This document shows positions 36,171 to 46,093 of a stretch of DNA of 64,000 nt, in pieces. The position numbers and the translations under genes were made by a program. Positions within the stretch are counted from its first letter, which is position 1; the number at the start of each line of letters is the position of its first letter. The notes beneath the pieces were generated by a model. The model did not search any database, was not told the origin of the DNA, and saw only the letters and a list, made by a program, of their open reading frames with translations. Source of the stretch: Herbaspirillum sp. RV1423 (lineage in GTDB: Bacteria; Pseudomonadota; Gammaproteobacteria; Burkholderiales; Burkholderiaceae_D); NCBI RefSeq assembly GCF_000577615.1, contig NZ_CBXX010000034.1:1-64000 (forward strand). Direction: 5' to 3'.

Positions 36171-37786
36171 TGTCGTCCTGACGCGAGTCAGGATCCAGTG
36201 TCTTGGCGACCGTTTCAAGACGCTGGGTCCCAGCGTGCGCTGGGGCGACGATGAGGGGAGAGAAATTGGCTGACCTGCGCGATTTCTTCGAGGTGTATAT
36301 CGCGCCGACTGAAGTGTGCGACGCCGACGCCGCCAAACTCAAGGACGCCACCGCCAAATTGTCTGTCGTCCTGACGCAAGTCAGGATCCAGTGTCTTGGC
36401 GACCGTTTCAAGACGCTGGGTCCCAGCGTGCGCCGGGACGACGATGAAGGGGAGGAGTTGGTTGACCTGCGCGATTTCTTCGAGGTCTATATCGCGCCGA
36501 CCGAAGTGTGCGACGCTGCCGCCAAACTCAAGGACGCCGTCGCCAAATTGTCTGTCGTCCTGACGCGAGTCAGGACCCGGTGTCTTGGCGGCCGTTTCAA
36601 GACGCTGGGTCCCAGCGTGCGCCGGGACGACGATGAGGGGAGAGAAATTGGCTGACCTGCGCGATTTCTTCGAGGTGTATATCGCGCCGACTGAAGTGTG
36701 CGACGCCGACGCCGCCAAACTCAAGGACGCCACCGCCAAATTGTCTGTCGTCCTGACGCAAGTCAGGACCCGGCGTCTTGGCGGCCGTTTCAAGACGCTG
36801 GGTCCCAGTGTGCGCTGGGACGACGATGATGGGAGAGAAATTGGCTGACCTGCGCGATTTCTTTGAGGTGTATATCGCGCCGACTGAAGTGTGCGACGCC
36901 GACGCCGCCAAACTCAAGGACGCCACCGCCAAATTGTCTGTCGTCCTGACGCAAGTCAGGATCCAGTGTCTTGGCGACCGTTTCAAGACGCTGGGTCCCA
37001 GCGTGCGCCGGGACGACGATGAAGGGGAGGAGTTGGTTGACCTGCGCGATTTCTTCGAGGTCTATATCGCGCCGACCGAAGTGTGCGACGCTGCCGCCAA
37101 ACTCAAGGACGCCGTCGCCAAATTGTCTGTCGTCCTGACGCAAGTCAGGACCCAGCGTCTTGGCGGCCGTTTCAAGACGCTGGGTCCCAGCGTGCGCTGG
37201 GACGACGATGAGGGGAGAGAAATTGGCTGACCTGCGCGATTTCTTCGAGGTGTATATCGCGCCGACTGAAGTGTGCGACGCCGACGCCGCCAAACTCAAG
37301 GACGCCGCCGCCAAATTGTCTGTCGTCCTGACGCAAGTCAGGACCCAGTGTCTTGGCGGCCGTTTCAAGACGCTGGGTCCCAGCGTGCGCTGGGACGACG
37401 ATGAGGGAGGAGGAATTGGCTGACCTGCGCGATTTCTTCGAGGTCTATATCGCGCCGACCGAAGTGTGCGGCACCGACGCTGCCAAACTCAAGGACGTCG
37501 TCGCCAAATTGTCTGTCGTCCTGACGCGAGTCAGGACCCGGTGTCTTGGCGGCCGTTTCAAGACGCTGGGTCCCAGCGTGCGCCGGGACGACGATGAGGG
37601 GAGAGAAATTGGCTGACCTGCGCGATTTCTTCGAGGTCTATATCGCGCCGACCGAAGTGTGCGGCACCGACGCTGCCAAACTCAAGGACGTCGTCGCCAA
37701 ATTGTCTGTCGTCCTGACGCAAGTCAGGACCCAGCGTCTTGGCGGCCGTGCCAGGACACCGGACCCCGGCACGCACCGGGACGACG
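36171..37786 (+). repeat. Tandem array of REP-hairpin plus E1 gene-tail units
   Basis: Nine REP-like elements start at 36171, 36364, 36553, 36746, 36939, 37128, 37321, 37514 and 37707, giving periods of 193 or 189 bases. Each of the eight intervals also contains a copy of the 3' end of the preceding E1 gene: LRDFFEV-YIAPTEV...AAKLKD in translation, against LRDFFEVDARWIAYTALTEV...AARLKD in the real gene, with about seven codons lost. The REP part has stem CCTGAC-GCGA-GTCAGG (first unit; others vary slightly), a palindrome CGCTGGG-T-CCCAGCG and outer TCGTCC/GGACGA arms. Units 1-3 repeat as units 4-6 with a 575-base shift, and units 2 and 5 are identical over 189 bases. Short ORFs exist through the units, but I do not call them genes. 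The final REP is diverged; 37787-37984 is plain intergenic DNA before uppP. Confidence 0.9.
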
Positions 37787-37984
37787 GCGATCGAGAGGAA
37801 TTGTCTGAACAGAACGGCATTCCAGCCACGGACGGCGTTTCTTCATGGCCCACCATGATATCCCTGAGTGAGGTGAGGACTTTGACGCAAAAAACGCCAT
37901 CTTCCCCGCCAAGCCAGTAAAATGCTGACTTCGTCCGGCCTCGCAGCCGGCAGCCACTGGTTTTGACACACTTACTCCCTCAGC

Positions 37985-38839
37985 ATGGACACAATTCTCG
38001 CGCTCAAAGCGCTCATCATGGGCATCGTAGAAGGCCTGACCGAATTTCTGCCAATTTCTTCCACCGGACACCTGATTCTCGCCGGCAGCCTGCTCAGCTT
38101 CGCCGGCCCCACCTTCCCCAAAGAGAAAGTCGACGTTTTCGAGATCGTCATCCAGGCCGGCGCCATCCTCGCCGTCTGCTGGGAATACCGCGCGCGCATC
38201 GCCGCGGTGCTGGCCGGCCTGTTTTCCGACCGCAAGGCGCAACGCCTGGTGATCAACCTGATCATCGCCTTCCTGCCGGCGGCGGTGCTCGGCTTCCTGT
38301 TCAGCAAAAAGATCAAGGCGGTGCTGTTCGCCCCCGTACCGGTGGCGATCGCCTTCATCGTCGGCGGCCTGATCATCCTCTGGGTGGAACGCCACAACAA
38401 AGACCGCATGAGCTTTTCCTACACGCGCATCGACTCGGTCGACGACATGACGCCGCTGGACGCCTTCAAGGTCGGCTGCGCCCAGGCATTCGCGCTGATC
38501 CCCGGCACCAGCCGTTCCGGCGCGACGATCATCGGCGGCATGATGTTCGGCCTGTCGCGCAAGGCAGCCACCGAGTTTTCGTTCTTCCTGGCGATCCCGA
38601 CGCTGTTCGCCGCCACTATTTATTCGCTGTACAAGGAGCGCGCCCTGCTGAGCGCCGCCGACGCACCCTTGTTCACGGTCGGCACCGCGGCCGCTTTCGT
38701 CTCGGCTTTCCTGTGCGTACGCTGGCTGCTGCGCTACATCAGCTCGCATGACTTCACCGTGTTTGCCTGGTACCGTATCCTGTTCGGCCTGGTGATCCTC
38801 GGCACCGCCTACACCGGCGTGGTCGCCTGGGTGGAATAA
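37985..38839 (+). CDS. uppP: Undecaprenyl-diphosphatase (UppP/BacA)
   Basis: A 284-residue integral membrane phosphatase that dephosphorylates undecaprenyl pyrophosphate to recycle the lipid carrier for peptidoglycan and other envelope polymers; overexpression gives bacitracin resistance. Both BacA signatures are present: [17 protein letters not shown] near the N-terminus (catalytic Glu and Ser residues) and [18 protein letters not shown] in the second half (catalytic Arg). Several hydrophobic helices follow the known inverted-repeat topology. A paralogue starts 15 bases downstream. Confidence 0.94.
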   Translation: MDTILALKALIMGIVEGLTEFLPISSTGHLILAGSLLSFAGPTFPKEKVDVFEIVIQAGAILAVCWEYRARIAAVLAGLFSDRKAQRLVINLIIAFLPAAVLGFLFSKKIKAVLFAPVPVAIAFIVGGLIILWVERHNKDRMSFSYTRIDSVDDMTPLDAFKVGCAQAFALIPGTSRSGATIIGGMMFGLSRKAATEFSFFLAIPTLFAATIYSLYKERALLSAADAPLFTVGTAAAFVSAFLCVRWLLRYISSHDFTVFAWYRILFGLVILGTAYTGVVAWVE

Positions 38840-38854
38840 GTCAAAGGAACAATC

Positions 38855-39727
38855 ATGGCAAATGCATGCAGCGCCGGTCTGGATATCGGTTTCGCGTCTC
38901 TCGACTACTTGCAGATCGGTTTCCTCGGCATCATCCAGGGCATCACCGAACTGTTGCCGATTTCATCGACCGCGCACATGCGCATCGTGCCGGCGGTGCT
39001 GGGCTGGCACGATCCGGGCTCGGCGTTTTCGGCGGCGATGCAACTGGCGGCGCTGGCCGCCGTGGTCAGCTACTTCTGGCGCGACGTCAGCGCGGTGACC
39101 GGCGGCAGTATCGCCGCGTGGAAACGGCGCGATTTCAACAACCCCATGTTCCGCCTCGCGGTCGCCATCGTGCTGGCGACCATTCCGATCGGCATCGCCG
39201 GACTCGCCCTGTCGCATGTATTGAACGCCTGCGGTTCGCCGCTGCGCGGCCTGTCGGTGATCGGCTGGTCGTGCATCGCCATGGCGATCCTGCTGGCGAT
39301 CGCCGAACTGGCCTGCCGCCACCGCCGCAGCGTCGGCGACATGCGCTTGCGCGACGCGCTGATCGTCGGCATCGCCCAGGTCGGCGCGTTGATCCCCGGC
39401 GTGTCGCGCTCGGGATCGACGCTGACGGCGGCGCTGTTCCTCAATTTCAAGCGCGAAGAAGCCGCGCGCTTTTCCTTCCTGCTGGGTTTGCCGGCGATCG
39501 CGCTGGCCGGGCTGAAAGAACTGGCGGTGCTGCTGCATGCGCATATCCCCTTGCAAGCCTGGTCGCTGCTGCTGTTCGGCCTGGTGGTGGCGAGCGTGTC
39601 GGCATTTTGCGCGATCTGGGGTTTGATGAAATTCCTCGAACGTTTCTCGACCTGGCCTTTCATCGTCTACCGCGCCGCGCTCGGCGTGTTTTTGCTGGTC
39701 GCGGTCAGCAAGGGATACCTGCAATAA
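38855..39727 (+). CDS. Second BacA/UppP family undecaprenyl-diphosphatase paralogue
   Basis: A 290-residue BacA-family protein that keeps the two motifs (QGITELLPISSTAHMRIV and PGVSRSGSTLTAALFLNF) but is clearly diverged from the gene 15 bases upstream, with a different N-terminus (a short cytoplasmic or signal-like lead of about 20 residues) and loop lengths. It is therefore an old paralogue or independently acquired member rather than a recent duplicate. It may act on undecaprenyl pyrophosphate under other conditions or on a different polyprenyl pyrophosphate. Its stop abuts the recQ start directly. Confidence 0.88.
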   Translation: MANACSAGLDIGFASLDYLQIGFLGIIQGITELLPISSTAHMRIVPAVLGWHDPGSAFSAAMQLAALAAVVSYFWRDVSAVTGGSIAAWKRRDFNNPMFRLAVAIVLATIPIGIAGLALSHVLNACGSPLRGLSVIGWSCIAMAILLAIAELACRHRRSVGDMRLRDALIVGIAQVGALIPGVSRSGSTLTAALFLNFKREEAARFSFLLGLPAIALAGLKELAVLLHAHIPLQAWSLLLFGLVVASVSAFCAIWGLMKFLERFSTWPFIVYRAALGVFLLVAVSKGYLQ

Positions 39728-41572
<1,845 letters not shown>

Positions 41573-41599
41573 CCTGCTCTGCAGCAGGCGGCGCTATGA

Positions 41600-42316
41600 T
41601 CAGATTTTGGTGAACACCAGATCCCACACGCCGTGGCCCAGCCGCAGGCCGCGGTTCTCGAACTTGGTCACAGGACGGTAATCGGGACGCGGCGCATACC
41701 CCTCGGCGGCGTCCGCCGTATTCTTCAAAGCCGGCTCCGCGCTCAGCACCTCCAGCATCTGCACCGCATACTCTTCCCAATCGGTCGCGCAATGCAGATA
41801 ACCGCCCGGCGCAATGCGCGACGCCAGCAAGCTCACCAGCGGCCCCTGGATCAGGCGGCGCTTGTTGTGGCGCGCCTTGTGCCAGGGATCGGGGAAGAAC
41901 ACATGCACGCCCGCCAACGATCCCGGCGCGATCATGTTGGTCAGCACTTCCACCGCGTCATGCTGGATCAGGCGCATATTGGTCAGGCTCTGCTCGCCGA
42001 TCTGCTTGAGCAGACTGCCCACGCCCGGCGTGTGTACTTCGACGCCGATGAAATTCTTCTCCGGCATGTCCGCCGCAATCTTCGCACTGGTGTCGCCCAT
42101 GCCGAAACCGATCTCGAACACCGTCGGCGCAGCGCGTCCGAAAGCCGCATCGATATCCAGCGTCTCCTTCGCATACGGCAACAGGAACTGCGGACCGAGC
42201 TCCTCAATGGCGCGCGCCTGCGCCCCGGACAAGCGCCCGGCACGCGTGACGAAGCTGCGGATGCGATGTTCGGTCGGATCGTAAAAAAGCGGTTTGCCGG
42301 ACTTGTTTTCTGACAT
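41600..42316 (-). CDS. trmB: tRNA (guanosine(46)-N7)-methyltransferase
   Basis: A 238-residue SAM-dependent methyltransferase that makes m7G46 in the tRNA variable loop. The SAM-binding motif [16 protein letters not shown], the acidic [13 protein letters not shown] and the TrmB signature [20 protein letters not shown] are all visible; [12 protein letters not shown] and the C-terminal [19 protein letters not shown] complete the family pattern. It is convergent with recQ (27 bases between stops) and lies downstream of tRNA-Gly(CCC) on the same strand, about 90 bases away, so some read-through co-transcription is possible. Confidence 0.95.
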   Translation of the reverse strand: MSENKSGKPLFYDPTEHRIRSFVTRAGRLSGAQARAIEELGPQFLLPYAKETLDIDAAFGRAAPTVFEIGFGMGDTSAKIAADMPEKNFIGVEVHTPGVGSLLKQIGEQSLTNMRLIQHDAVEVLTNMIAPGSLAGVHVFFPDPWHKARHNKRRLIQGPLVSLLASRIAPGGYLHCATDWEEYAVQMLEVLSAEPALKNTADAAEGYAPRPDYRPVTKFENRGLRLGHGVWDLVFTKI

Positions 42317-42408
42317 GAATGACTCTGAAGCGGTGAATCGGGAGGCGGAATGTGTTGTTATGGAGTGTCAGTAAGGCAGCCGGGAAATCGCCCGGCGCCT
42401 TAGCACTC

Positions 42409-42482
42409 TGGAGCGGGTGAAGGGGATCGAACCCTCGTCGTAAGCTTGGGAAGCTTCTGCTCTACCATTGAGCTACACCCGC
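42409..42482 (-). tRNA. tRNA-Gly, anticodon CCC
   Basis: Read on the minus strand the 74 bases form a standard cloverleaf: acceptor GCGGGTG paired with CACCCGC, D-arm GCTC...GAGC, anticodon loop TTCCCAA (anticodon CCC), T-arm GAGGG-TTCGATC-CCCTT (one G-T pair), discriminator T and an encoded CCA end. The base pair at 27-43 is G-A, a mismatch. A TATAAT box lies 11 bases upstream; downstream a GCCGGG-AAATCG-CCCGGC hairpin (42379-42396) may end the transcript. Confidence 0.96.
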
Positions 42483-42493
42483 GTTGGGTACGG

Positions 42494-42499
42494 ATTATA
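42494..42499 (-). promoter_or_regulatory. -10 box of the tRNA-Gly promoter
   Basis: On the minus strand the tRNA is preceded by ACCCGGTATAAT, with a consensus TATAAT 11 bases before the tRNA 5' end. I could not find a convincing -35 hexamer at 16-18 bases upstream, where the sequence passes into the AT-rich island. Confidence 0.6.
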
Positions 42500-42750
42500 C
42501 CGGGTTACGGGTGGTTATTTCTGACGTTGGAAATTGCTGGGGGCGTTACTGGTATGGCCGTGCGCCATTGAAAATAAAGTTGGCGATGTACTTTCAGCTA
42601 CAACGCAAACGTTCATATCGTTTTGTTTTTCCGACGTGAAACGTACGCGCCGGTATCTTTTTTATTGTATTTATTTTTTTATTAAGTAAGTAATAATACA
42701 AAAAAGAAATGAATCGTTGGTACTGACGGATTCATATTATGGAGGGGGAA

Positions 42751-42912
42751 ATGCAACAAGTCCTTAGGCGCAAAGAAAAGCTGTCTATATATCTAGCCAA
42801 GACTTCCGTCATTTCCGACAGTCAACTCATAAAACTAGAAAACGCCAAGAATCCTGTTTCTCTTCGAATGGCAGATGGATCGGCAACTCACAATACATAT
42901 TTAGGGTCTTGA
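42751..42912 (+). CDS. Small hypothetical protein (53 residues) with strong RBS
   Basis: The frame starts MQQVLRRKEKLSIYLAKTSV and runs 53 codons to TGA. An exceptionally good Shine-Dalgarno (GGAGGGGG) stands 2-3 bases before the ATG, which is the main reason to call it. The N-terminus is basic and probably helical; no known domain is recognised. It is at the left edge of the AT-rich island, opposite in strand to the OLD-type ATPase and membrane-protein genes. It could be a small regulator or the remnant of a longer gene; no function is proposed. Confidence 0.4.
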   Translation: MQQVLRRKEKLSIYLAKTSVISDSQLIKLENAKNPVSLRMADGSATHNTYLGS

Positions 42913-43266
42913 ATTATCACTTCTTCGACAGATTTTCTCGCATGCTTCCCAAATGAAATATCCATATATCCCCTTTGTTTGAAATTTGAGATCTACTTTT
43001 CATAAACTTATGTTTTTTATATTAGCCCAGATAGAAATTACCTCGTTGAAACCTTGGTCAAATATAAAATCAATAACCAGAATACTTTGTTGTCAATTCC
43101 AGATTTCTCGATGATGGTACCCCCCCTCCACGGTCACGAAGGAAATCACATGCAGGCATCAAATAGATTAATGAGCCCATAACCATGTTGTGCCCGCACT
43201 CGAAAATCATCCATTGTTAATTCCTGTGCTTCATATAACTACATCACGAACTTCCAGAGAATACGA
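42913..43266. other. AT-rich intergenic stretch in the island
   Basis: This 354-base segment between the small ORF and the 3' end of the OLD-type ATPase gene holds no credible gene. It contains a run of eight C residues around 43120 and a 22-codon minus-strand frame (43146-43214) that is too short to call. Base composition is far below the flanking chromosome in GC. Confidence 0.5.
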
Positions 43267-45168
43267 TTATGCGTGTGCCAACTTATATATATGATCCAAT
43301 ACAAGTTGGTATTCATCTAAAATTTCGCTGGCCAGTAGATTGTCGAAAAGAAGTGCTTTACTTTGGTTTAAAACACGGGGTTTTTCTTCGAGTTGGACTT
43401 TTGAATTAATCCATTTCTCAATGGCATGTAGCTTCCCTTTTCGATCGGATAAATCTTGTAGTGTTAGTTCTGGCAAATTTGGAAATTCATTCTTTAGTAT
43501 TTTCAATTTTTCTATAATAATTTCTGAATTTATAAAATCTTCAGACGTTATAAAACTAGAGTTTCCAGTTAGGTCTTCATAAGTTAACCATTCTCCATAC
43601 ATCTTAGCTTCCATATGTCTCTTCTTTTGCTCTTTCGCAGGAGCATCGGAGTCGGTAACTATTAGCAGTTTTCGTAGTGCAAGCTCAATAAGCGGAGCTA
43701 TATTTCGAACATCCTTTACACCCTCGGCATGGCAGATGCTGATATTTTTATCGGCTTCAAGGATGTCTTTGTTACTAGCGTGCTGTTTCAAATATTTCTC
43801 TTTTGAAATTTGAAATAATTTTTTATCTCTCCAGCCTTCAAACAGCAAATTTTTTGGCTTAAGAATTTCCATCAATGAAAATCCGATAGCTTTGTATATG
43901 ACTTCCTCGTCCTGGATTTTCGATGTTTCAGCATCACTTAGTGTAGTAATTTCTTCTTTTTTCTCGACTATCAAATGTCTACCAATGTTTTCTTTATCAA
44001 TCATAAAGATTGAGTGAGTGCTATACACTACATAATTCGATTGAGAGATTTTTATCAATTCTCCCATAAGATTTCTGGCGCCAGTGGGGTGCAAACCGAT
44101 TTCTGGTTCGTCAATAAGAATTAATGTATTTGATATTTTCTTTGTGCTTACTTTAGTTGAAATTAGCAACAAGAAACTGATGAATCGTTTAAACGCTTCG
44201 CTTCTTTGCAAGAAATCAAAGTTGATTTTTTGATCTTTTACTATCGGAAGAATCAATCCTCCATCTGGATGAAATTCAATAGATATATCCTTGTGATCCT
44301 TCCAAACAGAGCGAACATATGAGGTAGTTTTTTGGCTAACATTTTGCAGCAGATTTAGTAAATTTTGTCGAGTTTTTTGCCTGGCTTTTTGTAGTACTTC
44401 GCCAGGATTTGCGTAGCCAGCCATTTCAAAACAATTTTTTAGCGGGATGCAACTATCTGGATTCGATTGAAACGATTCCATATCGACTTGGCCAGGAAGG
44501 AGATTCTGTTCTTCATAACGCCAATATAAACACTCAGGCAATTGAGCCGCTACCATTTTCCCAATTTCACGACCGATCTCTGTTTCAATATCGTCGAATA
44601 ACAAATCAGTGAATTCGGTCGGAGAGGCTAGTTCAGATTTCGAATGAAAGAAAATGGGAGAATTTTCGAGTGTACTGTCATTGTCCGAAGTAGTATTTCT
44701 CTTCCTCCAGCCATCATGAATTTTAATTTCCGAATTGTAAGTAGAGTAGAACGAGCTGTATCTCTTTGAATTAATAATATCAACTAAATAGAGACCATCC
44801 CCGCTTTTTAGATCACAGAACTCCTTAAGCGTCAGAGTTCTTCCTTCAAAAATAATAATAGGATTGACCAAATCCTTGGTGTTAAATTTTATGGCAACAA
44901 GTTCGTAAACTTTTCTAATCTCTTCTTCCGTTAAACTAAACCTAAAAAAGACATCACTATCTTGTATTGGTTCTTCATCATTTTTTTCAACTCGTTTATC
45001 TGCGACGTCAATTTTTTCTTCCTTGGAAAGAAGTGCTAGTGCTTTCAGGACATTAGATTTTCCTGATTCATTTATGCCGACGAGTACTCGAGCTCGATCC
45101 TGTGTAAATTGAATGTGCTCATATTTAATAGAGCGAAAATTATGGATACTTACGGATGTTAGTTGCAT
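43267..45168 (-). CDS. OLD family ATP-dependent nuclease (AAA ATPase with C-terminal TOPRIM)
   Basis: A 633-residue protein with an SMC/RecF-like ATPase split around an insertion, then a TOPRIM domain. Walker A is GINESGKS (residues 31-38) within the OLD opening NFRSIKYEHIQF; the C-terminal half of the ATPase has TLILIDEPEIGLHPTGA (Walker B) and VVYSTHSIFMI (switch). TOPRIM features follow: LLFEGWRDKKLF with the catalytic Glu and LLIVTDSDAP with the DxD pair. OLD proteins are DNA nucleases and recur in phage-defence (P2 OLD, GajA of Gabija). No UvrD-like GajB is adjacent. Codon usage is AT-rich, unlike the chromosome. A membrane-protein gene lies 73 bases upstream on the same strand. Confidence 0.87.
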   Translation of the reverse strand: MQLTSVSIHNFRSIKYEHIQFTQDRARVLVGINESGKSNVLKALALLSKEEKIDVADKRVEKNDEEPIQDSDVFFRFSLTEEEIRKVYELVAIKFNTKDLVNPIIIFEGRTLTLKEFCDLKSGDGLYLVDIINSKRYSSFYSTYNSEIKIHDGWRKRNTTSDNDSTLENSPIFFHSKSELASPTEFTDLLFDDIETEIGREIGKMVAAQLPECLYWRYEEQNLLPGQVDMESFQSNPDSCIPLKNCFEMAGYANPGEVLQKARQKTRQNLLNLLQNVSQKTTSYVRSVWKDHKDISIEFHPDGGLILPIVKDQKINFDFLQRSEAFKRFISFLLLISTKVSTKKISNTLILIDEPEIGLHPTGARNLMGELIKISQSNYVVYSTHSIFMIDKENIGRHLIVEKKEEITTLSDAETSKIQDEEVIYKAIGFSLMEILKPKNLLFEGWRDKKLFQISKEKYLKQHASNKDILEADKNISICHAEGVKDVRNIAPLIELALRKLLIVTDSDAPAKEQKKRHMEAKMYGEWLTYEDLTGNSSFITSEDFINSEIIIEKLKILKNEFPNLPELTLQDLSDRKGKLHAIEKWINSKVQLEEKPRVLNQSKALLFDNLLASEILDEYQLVLDHIYKLAHA

Positions 45169-45209
45169 ATTTCCCCCAATTAATTTTCAATCTGCGAATT
45201 TTCAATCTT

Positions 45210-45231
45210 TGTGAAATATGTATATTTCACA
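45210..45231. promoter_or_regulatory. Palindrome between membrane-protein and OLD-type genes
   Basis: TGTGAAATA-TGTA-TATTTCACA is a perfect inverted repeat with nine-base arms, lying 42 bases upstream of the ATPase start. Just beside it AATTTTCAATCT occurs twice with a 15-base period (45182-45193 and 45197-45208). It may be an operator for an internal promoter or an RNA hairpin separating expression of the two genes. Confidence 0.5.
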
Positions 45232-45241
45232 CTACTTTTGT

Positions 45242-46093
45242 TTAATGGATTAATTTGTAGAGATAACCGGAAGAAAATGCCCATCCCAATCCGAGGAAAA
45301 AAATGACAAAAAATGTATTTCCTATAGTGCTAAAACGTTCTGTGATTAATGCTAATCTCATCCAAAATCGACCGTCAGCATTTCGTGTATTGGAAAGTGA
45401 CACATAGAAGACGCACTGCAATAGAGAAATTACTGAGCAAATTAAAATACATAAAAACGCAGTCATATCAAACAAGAGCCAAGACACATATTCATTGCCC
45501 AATGCCTTAAAAAATGAAAACGCTCCTGTAAGAACGAGATTCAAACTCAACGGGCCATTATCCAATAAATCATGGGCATATTTAACGACGGTTGGATTGA
45601 TTGCTCTGTAGGCCATATCCGTCAACCAAAAGCAAATTATAGATACTAGCGATGGAAAAATGGCATGCAACCACCATTGTTGATTTGTGAATTGTCCTGT
45701 AACGACGGCAAGGATTGACGCTGTCACAGAAAACATTGCAACAGCTAAGATGAAGAAGGAGAGTAAATTCGCAATTTGAGGTAAAAAGGCTGAGAACAAA
45801 AATAACACGACAAGCAGAAAAATGCCGCCGAAGATCAGTAGTTCTCCTGAGCTGCCGTTTGATTTCGACGACTGTGGAGCATGATAGTGATGGTGGTGAA
45901 TATCACGAGTAGGGCGCTCCAGTCGATCCCAAATTTCCTTGGGTGACTTACGACTAATTCCGCTGTCTGGTGGCAGTCTCTTCCCTAAACTAGAGAAAAT
46001 GACTGCGACAATAAAACCAACTAATGGACCGCCGACATAAGCTTCAAAATGAGCGTTCCCTAATACATTCCCTAATGCTTCCAACATATGCAC
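45242..46093 (-). CDS. Multi-pass membrane protein of unknown function
   Basis: A 283-residue protein with about six to seven hydrophobic helices: one near the N-terminus (LVGFIVAVIFSSLG), a close pair around residues 85-135, then ICFWLTDM-type, LLFDMTAFLCILICSVISLL and a C-terminal FFVIFFLGLGWAFSSGYLY. A cytoplasmic-looking loop after the first helix contains HHHHYHAPQSS, a His cluster. I recognise no family. It precedes the OLD-type nuclease gene in a probable two-gene operon within the AT-rich island, so it might be a membrane effector or anchor of the same system; this is inference. The start ATG at 46093 has an alternative two codons later. Confidence 0.7.
   Translation of the reverse strand: MHMLEALGNVLGNAHFEAYVGGPLVGFIVAVIFSSLGKRLPPDSGISRKSPKEIWDRLERPTRDIHHHHYHAPQSSKSNGSSGELLIFGGIFLLVVLFLFSAFLPQIANLLSFFILAVAMFSVTASILAVVTGQFTNQQWWLHAIFPSLVSIICFWLTDMAYRAINPTVVKYAHDLLDNGPLSLNLVLTGAFSFFKALGNEYVSWLLFDMTAFLCILICSVISLLQCVFYVSLSNTRNADGRFWMRLALITERFSTIGNTFFVIFFLGLGWAFSSGYLYKLIH

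Noticed and set aside
33462..36218. A 918-codon open frame on the minus strand across the whole E1 gene
   Set aside because: It mirrors the plus-strand gene, as expected from strong GC bias at third positions; its product (rich in Arg, Gly, His, Gln, Val) resembles no protein and no RBS was seen.
36171..37786. CRISPR array
   Set aside because: Units are ~193 bases with no unique spacers; all parts recur, so it is a tandem repeat, not CRISPR.
36091..37856. Several 70-190 codon frames on both strands through the tandem array
   Set aside because: They are read-through of REP units (the translated REP hallmark VVPAHAGTQ appears on the minus strand) and duplicated gene tail, not independent genes.
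43146..43214. 22-codon minus-strand frame (MDDFRVRAQHGYGLINLFDA) downstream of the OLD-type gene
   Set aside because: Faintly like the end of a subtilase, but far too short and preceded by a stop; insufficient to call a pseudogene.
43267..46093. Calling the island genes Gabija (gajAB)
   Set aside because: The ATPase/TOPRIM protein is OLD-like, but the neighbour is a membrane protein, not a UvrD-type helicase, so the Gabija label is not supported.
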